Assembly (NCBI GenBank): GCA_013397455.1
Contig: VYZB01000381.1
Coordinates: forward strand, 310,001-374,000
Length of the DNA stretch: 64,000 bases
Direction of reading: 5' to 3'
From: Crotophaga sulcirostris
Taxonomy: Eukaryota > Chordata > Aves > Cuculiformes > Crotophagidae
Below the pieces are notes generated by a model, which was not told the origin of the DNA, searched no databases, and saw only the letters and a program-made list of their open reading frames with translations. A program made the translations under genes and the position numbers. Of the stretch, positions 1 through 13,650 are shown piece after piece. How positions within the stretch are numbered: the first letter of the stretch is position 1; each line of letters opens with the position of its first letter.

Positions 1-1960
1 CTCTCCTGAGAACAACAGCAATGATAAGAGAGGGAAAGACTGCTAGATGGACACAATCAGAAGGGGACAAAATACTAGTGTTAAAAAATCAAGGCAGTAA
101 ATATTGCCCTCAATTTCTTTTCTTTTTAAATGTCAAGGATTAAAACGTTGGGATTGATGGAGGTAAGACTACATTATTGCACATCCTTTGAGGTTATTTT
201 TGCCAGAAACAGTCATTTTTGTAACTATGTTCAATTTTTAATCTCACTTCTGGATATGAAAATTACAAGAATTCAGTATTCTCTATCTACAGGCATTCAC
301 CTGACTCAAGAGAATAAAAGGCCAACCCCTCACACCTGCTTAGCAAGACAGCCATAAAAATATCCAGCTTTGTAACAGAAGGTAACTTTTCTCCACTAGA
401 GGAGCTCTCTATCAGCTAAAGTTATCCACAATTCAGTAACTTAATACCATCTGACCATCTAAGTGCTGACATAAACCCAAATATTTGACCCCGCACCTTC
501 TCCATGCAGCAGCCCCAATTCCACACTGGATCAAGGAACGCTTAGAGGCAACACCACTGAGCAGCTCCTAGCTGATCCTCACTACATGATCTCCAATAGG
601 AAAGGCAAAGATAGTTCAGTGCTATACTTCAGTTTCCTGAAGGAAGGTAAGAAATGGGCATCAGAAGTTCTGCCATGTAGGCCAGTCTCTTCACTACTAT
701 TTTCTTATAAAACCACAAACTCACCAATCCAACATCTTGGAGATTTCCAACAGTAAGACTGAAATTGTCATTAAAATGAATGCCGAAATATAGCTGTAGA
801 ACTAGTATCAGTTGAGGGAAGAGGAGAGAGAGAATATGCAGGTTCTCCTCATGCAAAGCCTTCTCTATTCTGGCCTCAAGGAGTGTAAGGTCAGAAATGG
901 GCTTTTTGGGGGTGGTTCTCACAGCTGGATGTGGATTCCAGATGGAAAGAAATTTTGATTTTTTTAAAGTTCTTCAAGATCTACCATAAAATTGAAAACC
1001 CCTGCAGGCGAGATGTCTGAACAGTTTGTAACTTCCAGGTGCCCTTGTGTCCGTGCTTGTGGAACTGCACTTTAGCCCTGAAATCCATAAATAAGGAGTC
1101 CTCACAGTAGATTCAAGTTTTACTGACAAAACCCGAGAAGACTTCTAGTATAAAACTGCTCAATTCAGGCCTCAGTTTGTGACAAAAGCACACTCTGAAC
1201 TGCATAGTGATTTTTTAAACCAACCATAAGAAACCAAAGAAGTTTTAATCTGTAGAAACACCAATGATTTAGAGATAAAGCACCCACCCTCTTCTCTGGT
1301 ACAGGCTTATTTTTGCTATCAAGAATTTGTTAGCCTAGATGGCATAAACCTGCACCGCATGTGTAAATGTGGTGCACATATCATGCCACAATGCCATTTG
1401 GGCAACGCAGACTTTATGTCCTTTGTGGGCCACATGAGAAAGCTTTGCAACCTACTGTTGGTTGCCAAACAATATAATAGATCAGCTTCTCAAACACTGT
1501 CTGCAGCTCCAGTAGCAAGCCAAATTCTGCTAGGTGTTTTTTTTAGATACAGGAGACAGAAATAAATAATGTTTTTCAAGTGGTAGGTGAGATGCGACAG
1601 CTGCAATAACCACCAGTGTAATTTTAGGTCACATATGCAAAGAGCTAATGTCATGGAGCCAAGATGCTCACACCTGTTGGACGACCAACTCCTACCATGG
1701 ACAGCTCACACTCATCCCTGCACCCATCCCTGCCTCTCCACAAGAGGGAGAGGAAGGCGTCAGCACACCCACTGGTTTCCCCTGCTCTCCTACTTAATAT
1801 GGACTTCAAATCAGAGAGACATCATCGAGAGACTCCTCATCTTTACTGATGTCTCTTCTCCACAGAAAAATGGGATCGGCCAATGTCCCACTTTACTCCC
1901 ATATAGTGGATAACTGAGGATAACTCAGCCACGCCAGCCACAGTCCAGGAAGGTTTCCAG
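1..1960. other. Non-coding DNA, no gene recognised
   Basis: AT-rich unique-looking sequence. The longest open frames are about 100 codons, overlap on both strands and show no family motif or codon bias. I recognise no repeat family, RNA gene or convincing exon. The stretch at 1660-1960, just before the assembly gap, is somewhat richer in GC and C-rich words but gives no identifiable product. Confidence 0.6.
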
Positions 1961-2060
1961 NNNNNNNNNNNNNNNNNNNNNNNNNNNNNNNNNNNNNNNN
2001 NNNNNNNNNNNNNNNNNNNNNNNNNNNNNNNNNNNNNNNNNNNNNNNNNNNNNNNNNNNN
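1961..2060. other. Assembly gap (100 N)
   Basis: A run of exactly 100 N, the conventional size for a gap of unknown length. Reading frames shown across it are artefacts. The base just after it begins a splice-donor-like string (ccaag|gtaagc), but nothing to its left can be read. Confidence 0.99.
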
Positions 2061-2539
2061 CCAAGGTAAGCTCAGTTTCTCTCTGGGGGTAGGCAAAAGC
2101 TTGTGTAGCACATGTGTGATGGTCATGATCATAATCATAAATATAAATCACTGAGTTACCAGTACATAGGCTTCAGAAATTTTTTGTTTAAATCACAAAA
2201 TTTTGCATTGCTTTAAAGGACAAGAGAATCAGAACCTCAGATCAATCTAAATATTTTTCTCTGGAGTGCAGATATGATTTATAAGCGTTCTGTCATGTTT
2301 GTTAGTGGTGGCTCCTTTTGGCTCCTGTGGATTATGCTTCTATTCTGTAGAGTACTGGAAACCCCAGAAAGCCAGTTTGCAAGGCATTCATCTGTAATAT
2401 ACCCACAGAAAGACTACATACTTGTCTTTGGAACAAATTTAAACCACAGTTTAGCAAAAGGCTGATGAGCTTGCTCTCTAATTTAGAGTGGAAAGCACTG
2501 CGTGACTTCTACTCCATAGCATGACTACCAACCCATAGT

Positions 2540-2565
2540 TTACAACCTGGACTGCCAGGTTGTAA
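2540..2565. repeat. Perfect short inverted repeat (11-bp stem, 4-nt loop)
   Basis: The left arm ttacaacctgg (2540-2550) pairs perfectly with ccaggttgtaa (2555-2565) around the loop actg. Nothing around it suggests a terminator or RNA gene, so it may be chance or a remnant of a palindromic element. Confidence 0.7.
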
Positions 2566-5500
2566 CAAGGTTCAACTGTTAGCATTTTATTCTAAAAAAC
2601 CTACACCATTCTAATTCAAATTACAACCATTTTCTGTTGCTTTTAGCTTTGCTGGGCATATGGACCTGGCTTATTTTGTAAAAATGCATCACACTTGGCC
2701 TGCGTTTCACCCTTGCTCTGAAAAGAGGCACAGATTTTTTTTATTTGCTTTATAATTTCTTGATGGTTCATTAGAAGAACTTTGAGTTAGTAGGATGAAG
2801 AAACTCAAATGAAAATATGTAAGGAAGCCAGCAAAGGCCCACAGCTCCCCAGCTGCAAGAGCCTATCTAGACACCTGTCTCCAGGGGTCAGTTCCACTGG
2901 TATTCCTGAAGAGAACTGGGTCGTATGAGATCTACTGAACTATGTTGTTGGATGAGACCAGTTCTGCCACATAGACTGGAGGAACATAGTCCCTGCACAG
3001 CAGAGGAGATGGATGCTCAAGCTGGGCTCTTCTGCAAGTTAAGAAGATGGAGACAGCAAGTGCTCATATTCTGGCTCTTACACAAATAGTATTTGCTTGT
3101 CTAATGCCAAGAAGACATTTTATTCCTTTGACCCGTTGCATAACCAGAGCCCAGTTACATATCAGTAGATCTTCTCTAGCCCAAGTTAGCTCATGCTGAT
3201 GAAAACTGCTGCAGCACACTGTCTGCGAAGAAGACATTACGGATTTCCTACTGGCCTTTGTCCCTCTCCTCATTTTTGTAATTTCTCTTCACCCTTAACA
3301 CGACACTCTTGTTAGTAAATGATAAGAAGTATTACATAGATGAAGTGACAATTAATATGGAGGTGTGACATACATTACCAGTTCACTCTCTTATTAACAC
3401 ATCACCTTTTGAAGGTCCCTTGCCCTCTGGTGTACTAATGGCACTCCCTCCAGAGTGAATTGCTTTAGCACTTGAGCTAATGCTTTTTGCTTATACTTAC
3501 TGTTGATATCACAGAGAAAGAAGGACCAGGATTCACTTCCTCTTCACTATTAATTGACATTCTATCACCACACTTTCCCCCTTCTTCCCCTACTATTTCT
3601 ACATCTAGAAAACAGCACACACGAGTTTAACAACTTTGCCTGCAGACAGCAAAGCTAAATGAGAACTGTTGTTGAAATGTTCAGCTAGACCTTCATTTCT
3701 TCTTGAATGTCTGTCTTTATACTCTGCCTATCTAGGGCACTTATAATCTATATCTCTCTTAGTACCTCCAGTGTCCTTCAGACACTTGTGAATGAAACTC
3801 ATACAACAACATGTTCAGTAAAGTACACTTCAAACACTTGTATGCCAGAATTCTGCTTTCACCTTTTCAGCTGGGCAAGGAAAACCTCCAGCACTGCCAT
3901 TCATATCACATTTATTTTTGCATCCTGGCCTGATTTCATCTTGTCTCATCTTATATAGAACTTTTCTTTTACTCAGTACCCTCTTAGCATTTCTGAGAGA
4001 GAATAGCCACCACTGCAAATTCTTCAGCCTGCACTTCCTTGCATTTCAAGATATCCATTGAAGGCATCCCTCCCTTAAACCTTGCCTACAATTTATGATG
4101 AACAACAGCAGGAAAAAAAGAGAAACCCAGAGGTATTGCTTAATTCCTGTAAGTGTTAAGGAGTTAAGATGGAAGATACAAATCAAAGACATCATCTTAG
4201 AAACAAACGTCAAAAGCGACTTAAGAATTAACATTTCTTTTGAATACTAGTTTACCGAAAGGAGACTCTAGGTTTGTTCAGACAAAATCTGAACTTGTGT
4301 GTTCTCCAACCTGAATATATTTGGGATTTCTCTGAATTTGACCTGGTGTTTGAGGGTTTTTTTGTTTGTTTTGGTTTGGCAGGTTTTTTTTGAGGTTTGT
4401 TACACTTCAAAACCTACAACTGTACTGGAACTCTGCCTCCTTCTCCCACCCTTGCCAAGACAATCCAGGCAGAATAGACAGGCTTTGCTGAGATTCCACC
4501 TGTAGCTCTCAGAGACATCTATAATTAAATGCCTCATCATTAGAAACATTAGTGCTTTTCAGTTTGAAATATTTTTTATCCCTGACTCTGGAAAGCATTT
4601 CTAAAATGATACAGTAGCAAAGCAAGATAACAGTGAGAGCAAACACTGGGTCTGGTATAAGGGAGGTGTCTCAAAATCACTATAAAAGTGTGGAAGTGGG
4701 AGGGAATTGGGCTGTCAGTGAGGATGGAGGCACAAGAGAACGGCATGGAGTCAAGGACAGACAAGAAGGCTGAGATATAGCACTTGAAAAAGCAGAGAAA
4801 TGGAGTACACGACAGACGTCACTGTAGACCAGGCTCCTCTCAAGCTAATGAGAATATCAGGTTTGAGGAGGGTAAAGGATACATGGAAACACCTACTTTC
4901 CTTCTGCACATCTTAGACTGCTGTACCATATAGGATTATCTTTAGCTATCTATTTAAGATAACCTCAAGATTCAGTTTTGCTGAGTCTTCAAAACCCCAC
5001 CTTTGGTAGGTATTTAGCAGATCTCTTACCATAGACTGCACATTGTAAGTACCCAGTTGTAGCTGACCCAAATTCCAGCTTCAAACCCTAATGACCCATT
5101 CTAAATCCACTTCATTCATCCATCTTCCAGACTGTCCCCATTTCCTCTGACTGACAAAGTAGCTTCCAGTCAACTTAAGCCCAGCCCTAGCTGAGGCCGC
5201 ACGGTGTCCTGCTTTCTTAGTTGCCTGAACCAAGAACTAAGGAGGAGACTATGGCCACTCTTTAGACAGAAAGCTGTGTAATAGAACAAGTACATAATTT
5301 TCCTCAACACTCCACGTAATTTGCATATTCATTTCTCTAGACAAAAAAACCCCCACAAACAACATCCCACTCCAAACAAAGTCTAAAGTAAAATACATTT
5401 AAATTATCTCCATTTTTCCTCCTAAATGGGTATCACTGTATAAAAATGTAACTAGATGCGATTACAAACCACCCCTCCACCCCCCGTCCAAATATTCCTT

Positions 5501-6249
5501 TCTGTCACGGTGAATAGATTAACTCCTCATCCTAGGAAGTTTTTGCTTTTCCCTGCTATTATTTTGGAACATGAAAGAAAAAACTGCAAGCTTGCATGTT
5601 CTTCAGCCTCAGTTTCACTTTATGTTCCCCATCTTTAGTGTTCCTACTAATGCACAAGCGGAAGCCTACAGACACAGTAGAGCAGACAGGCAGTCAGGCA
5701 TCCACAAAGAAGCTATACAGCTTAAATGTTACATGGCTTTATTCTATAGGGTATCTTTGTATAGCAGGTATGCATAAATATAGTAAATTTATCGTGCAAA
5801 TATACACAAATCCACATGCACCCTCCCACATCTCTCCTTTTTTCATTATGTAGAATGCACCTAGATACTATTCCAGCAGCTTTGCTATAGAAGCCAAAAA
5901 ATGACTTCATATTTCCAGATCATCACCCTGAGTGTTTAGACCTTTATGGCAAACACAATGCACTAAAAGCAAAAGCAAAGAATTAAACAAATCCTGCTTA
6001 ACTGAGCTACATCATCCACAGTCTGCACCTTGAGTCACAGCCCTGTGTCCATCAGAGGGACAGGACCTCACATAATTTTACATATGCCTGCACGTGCATT
6101 TAATGACTGTTCTCTGTCCAGAGGTCTGGAACCCTTTGTAGATACTACTAGGAGGGGGGGCTGCCCTCTTCAAAGGAGCGACCCAAAAAGAAGTAAGTTT
6201 CAGCAAACAACGGCCCAGTGTGACCCAACCCAAATCAGCTCACCCTGCC

Positions 6250-6560
6250 GGCACGTCCTCCCCACCGTGCTTGTTCTGTTTGCCCTTGGAATGCTATCAC
6301 TTATTATCACACTGACTTCTCCAGATGGGGCATTTTGGCTATTGATCTGATAAATAAACAGCCTGCTCGCTCGATCAAAATGTTATTTTGCATTTCAATT
6401 ACTGTTCACTAATGCAACCTTCATCCCGCCAAGAGCGCTGCTGGCAATGACACTCGACCTGGCACAGGCATTTGCAAGCAAATTCGGCAACGCCTGCTGC
6501 AAGCACCTAACGGGATTACCAGCCTCCATTAGATGCACAGAAAGAGAAGGAGATGGACAG
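6250..6560. other. Candidate conserved non-coding element
   Basis: High-complexity, non-repetitive block in otherwise bland DNA. It carries homeodomain-like words, including the OTX/PITX-type core GGATTA at 6513-6518 and AT-rich TAAT-type strings, and several CpGs that survive outside an island. There is no open frame worth considering. The call rests on appearance only; cross-species alignment is needed. Confidence 0.3.
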
Positions 6561-8064
6561 ACAGCACTGGACTGAAGGGGAAGAGATGCATGCAGAACAT
6601 AAGGTGTGAGCAACCTGGACAAAGGCTAGGGATAGGCATAAGCATAAATCCTTTTACAGTACAGTTTTGCCAAATATTTTGGTGGTGGGAGGTCCTGGAA
6701 GCTAAAGACATTCCCTCAAGTGGACAATCCTAACAGCTCATAGGAGACAGACTGAGCTCATTGTGTGTGAGCCATGCAAGAGTTCAGAGCAATAGGAAAT
6801 GGAAATCAATCTCTGGTGATAAGCCAGCAGTGAGCACTGCAAATCCATCAGGGCAAACAGGGTCATTTCTAAAGTGAGTTCTCGAGCCTAGCTCCACCAG
6901 GGTTCAGTAAGCCCCCGAGCTGGATGCAAGACACTGTGTGTAAGCCTGCAAAGAGGAAACTCTTAGTCCTTGCTGAAGTCTTCAGTAGAGTGGGAAATGC
7001 AACTGCCTTTGGAGAATCTGGTGGTGAAATGGGCATCCAGAGGTGTTGGTAAGGGATGGATCTTTGGCAGGTGTTGGTCTCTATTAATTCAGCACTCGGT
7101 TTACATCATGGAATCTTTTGCCAAGTCCCTAAACTGATTTCACTCAAACCCTGTCTACAATGGGAAACACAGCACAAATAGCAAGTCAATGAGCGGCCAC
7201 CAGCAGTGAGGTCAGATATGACCATATGGTTATGAGACAGCTGCTAGTCCCAAACTCTTCTGGTCACGTGAAATACCTCACCAGGTGGTTGGTTTTGCAC
7301 CAGACTCCTACTGCATGATGCAGAATGCACCTTGTCCCCTTTTCTTTTTCCTACCTAAATCCCTAAGTGAAATATAAGATATATCACAAAATTACACAAC
7401 CAATGCATGCAAATGGTGGTCAGTGCTTTTGCCACTCCCTGCACAGTGTAACTGTGCTGGACTTGGCTTGCTGATGACAAGGTAATATAAATAGTCAAGA
7501 AATTGTATTTCTCTCAGTTTCCAGAGATCCTCTGACAAAGATATTGCACCAGACCTGAACAAATTTCTCCCATTTCATTATCAGACACCATCGAGACTGA
7601 AACTACCAGTCATCCATAAGTTAAAAATAAATAAACCCATGTAACACCCTGACATTATATAAACAAGATGCTAAGTATAACACACTGAATGAGATCAATG
7701 TGATGCATAAAGACAGGATCTATAACTTCACATGCTCACACTTCATCTGCTCTGTGTGCCCAGCCTCTCAGTTCCCTCTGCCCTTGGGAAGCTAAGCCTG
7801 TGTCCCACATCCACCTCTCTCTGGCCAGGTCTATGCTGTAGACTTTGGTCTCCCAGATCTGTCTCTGTGTCCACTTGTGGGAGCAAAGTTTTTGGGAACT
7901 ATTCTACACCTAGCTTCCATCCCTCACCAACCACTAGGCATCCATGCCCCAAACCCAGCCTAAGGATCCATATACATGTTACAACTCCTTGTCACTGGCT
8001 CTGTACTTAAAATATTGGGCAGAGAAGTACAATGCAGTGAGCCCATAAAATGCAGACAAAATCT

Positions 8065-8210
8065 CTCAAAGTTTAATTCTAGCCTCAACACTAATCTTCT
8101 TGTAGACTTCAGCAAGTCATTGCAGCTCTCCAGGACACTGTTTCTTCAACTGAAAGCAGGGTCCTGAATGACCTACCTCTCAGGAACATTGTGGGACTGT
8201 GACTGAAAGA
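8065..8210 (+). repeat. MIR-like ancient SINE
   Basis: The segment aligns by eye with a decayed MIR core and 3' part: a 'cttgtagacttcagcaagtc' stretch resembling the MIR 'tgtgaccttgggcaagt' core, then 'ctgtttcttcaactgaaa' matching 'cagtttcctcatctgtaaa', then 'atgacctacctctcagg' matching the MIR 'tacctacctcatagg' section. MIR/CORE-SINE relics are known in bird genomes. Ends are approximate. Confidence 0.6.
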
Positions 8211-9820
8211 ATGGAGAATGCAGATGAGTGTGGTAGACAGAACAATGGACAGTTAAACCCTATGCTCACATCATGGCCTCCACTCCAGATTATCAGCAGA
8301 ATTTGAACCTCTCTTCAGGACCGCAGCTCAGAGACTGGCCTGTGTAAGTAGTGTGAGTAGTGAGTGCTTTCCTGCATGCAAGCTAGCCAGAGGAATAAAA
8401 CATTTGCTTTACAAACTTGCCTGTATTACACAGAATAATTCTGACCTCCGCCTACATCTGACTTGACTTTAAACCTGGTCCCCTGTGACCCAGTCTACAC
8501 AATAACCTTATCTCTAATACTGCCTAATCCTATCTCTGTCTCCCTAGGTGGTGTTTCACACACCAACTGCCTCCTTGACCACACCTCCATGCAACCTATT
8601 TTTCCATTCTCCTTTGCAGTTACACTTCACTATAAGTTTTAAATCAGAAATTAATTTTCTTTTAAAATGCTATTCTGTTTCATTACAGAACTAAGCTAAT
8701 TTTGGTAATGTTTTGTAATGTAAGATTTCCAAAAAACTCTAAAGAAAATAAGATGTTTGATTTTGTTTTGTTCCTAGCACTTTGCTTAGCCTGCCATGTG
8801 CTGCCTCATGTGTTCTTTTACCAACCAGTTGTGCCTCGTTTCAAGAATATAATGAATCAAATTATTGGAAGTTTCCTCACTTTATTGGAATTCCCAGTCT
8901 ACTTAAAATTTCAGGTTGTGGACAGCTTTTTGAAACAACAAATATTCTGTGACGCAAGATCCTAATTTTCAAGTAGCCCCACTCCCTGTATCTTCCACCA
9001 TGCCCTCTGCTTGCACTACACTCAGCAATTCTCTTTTCTGCATTTATATGCATTCAGAAACATGTATTTTCTAATTCTGTACACAGAAATGTTTTGATGC
9101 TTCATGCTATCCTCTTTAGCCAGGCAGCACAGAAAGACAGATTCTGGCAAACAAACTACATCTAAATCCTCTGAAAATGTGGAACTCTACATATAATGAA
9201 ATTTCTGGAAATTCAAGAGTACCATGGAAGCTGTGCCATCAACTCACATAAAATGTTCATCCTGTATTACTCAGGGATTAACCATGTGTCAAGGAGCATC
9301 CCACAGCCAAAACTCAACCCCTCTGTTTTGAAAGCTGAGTGCTGCTGGAGAAATCCTGCTCTGTTTTTCCATCTGGTGTCATTTAAACTTTACCCCATTC
9401 CTTCCGCATCAAAATGAAATCACTGCTGGCATGGGATTAGAAGCTAGGAAACCCTGGCTCCCTATCACAAACTGACCTGGACATTTTACCCACTTTGATA
9501 AGCGCTTGAATGAAACTTTTCTCATTCATTCATGGCAAGGATTGCTGCTACTTAGCACCTCTGTGTGCCCCCAAACAACGCTTCACTTTACAGCCTGCTG
9601 AGGAAAACTGTTGGAACTGATTACAAATATTTTTCCTTGGATTCATCCTAAGTAGATAATTAGCTCTAGGTGCCTCTGACAACTGTCTTGTTTGCAAAGA
9701 GGAGGTAAATTCTGTCCATGCTCAAGCCGTTTTCTCACTTCCCACCTTCCCACCCTGGAAATAGCACCATTCTCAAGAGAGGATGACCTTAGGAATGTGA
9801 AGTGCAAACCTAAATAGCTC
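8211..9820. other. Non-coding DNA, nothing recognised
   Basis: AT-rich sequence without recognisable coding, RNA or repeat content. The open frame at 8702-8965 (87 codons) is rich in hydrophobic residues, as expected of T-rich DNA, and has no family features. Confidence 0.55.
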
Positions 9821-10028
9821 CAGTATCACAGTATTACAAGGTTGGAAGGGACCTCTGAGTCCAACCTATAACCCAACACTAACAACAACCCATCATCTAA
9901 ACCATGGCACTGAGTGCCTCATCCAATCTCCTCTTAAACACCTCCAGGGTTGGTGACTCCACCACCTCCCTGGGCAGCGCATTCCAATGGCCAATCACCC
10001 TTCCCAATGGCCAATCATCCTTTCAAAG
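9821..10028 (-). mobile_element. CR1 LINE, 5'-truncated 3' end
   Basis: Starts with the tail 'cagtatcacagtattacaagg' type sequence and reads through the shared CR1 3' end (reverse complement) into the ORF2 C-terminal region, where it is truncated. Compared with the other copies, 8-10 bases are missing in the 'gagatcatcgagtcc' part. A stretch near the break is duplicated (see 9985-10023). Coding capacity is lost. Confidence 0.9.
9985..10023. repeat. Local direct duplication in the CR1 copy
   Basis: The string ccaatggccaatca occurs twice within about 20 bases. Other CR1 copies in the window have it once, followed by 'ccctttcagggaaga'. The duplication sits exactly where this copy departs from the family, so it probably formed at or near the 5' junction of the insertion. 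Confidence 0.65.
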
Positions 10029-13000
10029 TCCAGCATGGATGTCCTGTTCCTGCCTTTCATTGTTACATTGTTTACGGAAAACTCTATTATCTATTAACCA
10101 GTAGCAATACAGCCTCCTATGCTGCACCACCACCTCCCCAGAGAGAATTCCAGTCCACAGGGTTAACAGCACCTAGTCTGCAGGAAAACCAGGGCTTATC
10201 CCAGCTACACCTGAAGTGCCTGTTCTGATTTCCTGAGGTACTGGCTGCAATACTGCCCACCGCTTGGCATTCACAGCAAATCTGGTACAAAATATGCTGT
10301 ATCAGCAAGGGAGCCATAGAAACCAGATTGTAGTGGTCGGAGAGGTTGTTCCTGACTGTACACAAAGCTGGTACAAACATGGACATCCATGCTCACTTTC
10401 CTGCTTATTTTGTGCATAATTTAGCTGAGGTGTTTAAGTTCCTGACAAACCTGCAAACACTGTGAAGTTCCTCTGTCCCTGCAGAGCTGCTGGAGTTTCA
10501 AGCCACAAGTTGTTGAAGGAGTGCCTTTGGATATGCTCCTTCCAAATATTGAAAGGAAAATGTCGAATTTGGTACAGCAAAAACCTCACACAACTAAAAC
10601 ACGAGATCCCTCCTAAGTGACTTATAGACTGAAAGCCTGCTGGAGGGATATACAACGAGTCCGACACAGGACAAGTCTGTAAATATAAAGCTCATTTCCT
10701 GCAAACCTCTAGTCTTTGTTTTGGTCTTCCAAACCGATCAAAGACTGAAGTTTTTTTGTCTAGCTTCAACCCTGAACAGTAGAAAACATACCTGGTTAGC
10801 AAAAGCACTGGCTTGCAAACCAGAGACATTATTCAGGGCTTGTGGATTTCCATCAATCCAGATAAATTAATTTTGGTCTCAGATAGTTAAAAAAACAGCA
10901 AGAAGGCACATTTTAAAAAAGCTACTCTGCATTACAACCCCCCACTTTACATTATGCCTGGAGAAACAGGAGCTGAAGTAGCAGCAGAGAAGGAAGGGGA
11001 GTTATGGATTCTGGTGTATCCCGTCAGAGCAGTGTTTATTCTAATCAATCAACTGAAAAAATAGCAGCTGAGAGTAATTATTAATAATCAAGTAAAATTG
11101 GATTATTTCTCTGCACTGCAGTGTTGTCTGGATCGGGAGGCTGGTGTAGAAATAAAGTTCATGAGAGCAAGCTACTGAAATAAAACTGCTGACCTCAGCA
11201 GTTCATCAGAGAAGGTGGAAAAAGGAACCTCAACTAAGCATGTGGTATACTATCTGCAGAGCATGAAAGGTAACAAAAACAGTTATTGGATGGTGGCTGA
11301 TTTTAGGCATTTCAATCAAGTCATCTATCCAGCTGTATATCCAAATGACAGTCCTAAGACCTACTGCCAAAGCCTTCCATTTCCGAGGTATCTGGTTTGG
11401 TGATTCCTCACTCCTGAAAGCAGACTCAGTTCCCTCTTCCAAAATGCAATGCTTGAGACAAAGGGACTCAAATCTTCTCTGAATATGTTGTGCCTCTGTG
11501 CAGCTGTGGTCTTGGTAGATCTTACACTCAAGCAATGGACAGGTAATACATACCATAAAAGACCACTATGCCGAACATTTTGCAATATATTCAAGTTTGG
11601 AAATTTGATGTTATTCTATCTAAAACTACCATAACATGGCATTACACAGAGATGGTCATATTCTCAAACACAAATACTGGATTGCAACTACAAAACATGC
11701 ACTTTTACTGCAAAAACAGTGCCTCAGTCAACTTCATTCGTAAACACTTATGTCCAACTATATTAGGCATTCGCGTCCATGAGTGCCTTGTCTATGCAAT
11801 CACATGTGCATCTGCTAAGTACTTTGCAAACATGATTTAGAAGCCTTCATTTGAAAATGTAAGTCAGACAATATTAATGCTCAGACTAAACCAGTAAAGC
11901 CCCCTTGCAATAAATGGAATTGTACCAAGTCACAAAATTTAGGCAGCAAGTCCTAAAACACAATGCTCTTGGCAGGACAAAATAACATCCAGCTGCAAGG
12001 CGAATACAGCACTGTTAATGAAGGAGGCAGAACTTGGACCCTTCTGACATCTGTGTGTGCAAGACCTCAGCCATAAAACTGAATTAACACAGCAAACATT
12101 TTGTGCTTAACTAATTATATTTTCAAATTAAATATTTACTCCTATCTTGAGTATTTCTATAGTACCCAACAGAATCTAAGAAGCATTACTCGCTCATTTA
12201 CTTTAACAATTTCTTAAATTAAAATAGTCCTTTATTTGAAAGGGACCAGGAGAAATCCTGAGACTTCATTCCCACTCCCGCACCCCCCAACAGTTGGATC
12301 ATACAGAATGCTACACAAAGCCCAATACATATCACACAGGAATAACGGATCTGAAGAGTCAAGGTTAGCTGTAAAGCAGGCAGTGCGCGTACGTATCTAT
12401 TCCACTAAGTCTAATCATCCCCAGGGCAGATTTTTACATACCACCTGCACCAAACGCTACTTTCACTGCCCGGCTGCCAACACCAGCTATGCTGGTCTGT
12501 TTATTTCTTCTGAACATTTTTTTTCTTTTTCAGGAAGTAAGGAAGAAAGAAGGAGAGACGAATGGTTTAACATTTTAGTTTGACTTGTATGAGTCCTGAA
12601 AAGTTCTGATAGTGTGGATCATCTACCAAGGTAAGAGCCTCTATTGCCTCTGCAATGTTAGTGTCTGCTTTAGGCACCGGCCCACAGAGCAGGATGAAAG
12701 AATGGGAAGATGAGAAACAGCTCTGGATAAACAGCACTTCAAGTCCTCTCTGTTTCCGTGGGAAGAAAGGGTTAAGCCTTAAGCGAGATTCACTTTGTTC
12801 TCCATGGTTTGGGCAAAGACAGCAATCAATTTTCTCACTTTCATTCTTTTTTTCCTGAGAACCACTGCAGGAATATCATGCCCAGGAATCTTGTTTAAAT
12901 CCATGACTCTTCTCTGTCAAGTCAATTCTTCCCATCCTCCCCCAAACCCTTTCCAAGCTCTCCACCCCCCTCTCCCCCCCGCCCCTCCCAGGCCAGGAAA

Positions 13001-13650
13001 AGGGGCCTTCTGAGCTCGTTTTGCTAATGTATTCTCAAACCAAATTAGGGGCTCTGACTCTCGGTGAAGTTCGTGAGTTAGTTGCCGCGATGCACTGAAT
13101 TAAAGATACCATCTCGGACTCAAATCAGATTAGAGCCCACACACACACATGCAAAAGCCCACTTTCTAATCAATTTTATAAAGGGCCTTCAGCAGAGATA
13201 CACTAATGGTATTGAGCTAAGATCTTTAAACTAAGTCTGCAAGAAGTCTGCAGAGATAAAATGCACACTGTATTAAAGAGAAAGCTCTTCACTGTGCCCT
13301 TCTGACCAAGAACCCCATTCACACTGGAAGAGCACCTCAAAACACAAAGTAACTATGCTGAACCTGAGATGTTCCCTCCTGTCCTCCTCCTTTGTCTTCC
13401 TCCTACAGTCCTTTTAAGACCTTTCTTTCCTTCAGTTCCTGTCAAGCTGCAGCAGAAGGTCGCTGCACAGAGGGCAGAGGAGACAGGGAAGCTACAGAGC
13501 CCTGATATGTGTTAGGAATTAGATATAATGAGGACATGTGAACCCTTTCAGACCTGTCCCATGAATCTATAAAGAAGTGGACAAGGTGGACAATCAGCTG
13601 AGCAGGTTCAAGGGGTGTTCCTACTTCAACGTAAGTGCCCTCCAGTCACG
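10029..13650. other. Non-coding DNA with one candidate conserved block
   Basis: No gene or RNA recognised. Open frames are at most about 115 codons and lack family features. The stretch 13010-13270 is listed separately as a possible conserved element. A C-rich/T-rich patch lies at about 12930-13000. Confidence 0.5.
13010..13270. other. Candidate conserved non-coding element
   Basis: Dense non-repetitive block with many homeodomain-type words (gctaatg, caaattagg, gaattaaag, cagattag, ctaatcaatttta) and scattered CpGs. No exon structure is visible. Recognised by texture only. Confidence 0.3.

Larger units (their letters stand above)
2061..8064. other. Non-coding DNA with one hairpin and one candidate conserved block
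   Basis: About 6 kb without a recognisable gene. Open frames are short and of random composition. Two things stand out and are listed separately: a perfect 11-bp hairpin at 2540-2565 and a dense, motif-rich block at 6250-6560. The rest is low to moderate GC unique sequence. Confidence 0.55.
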
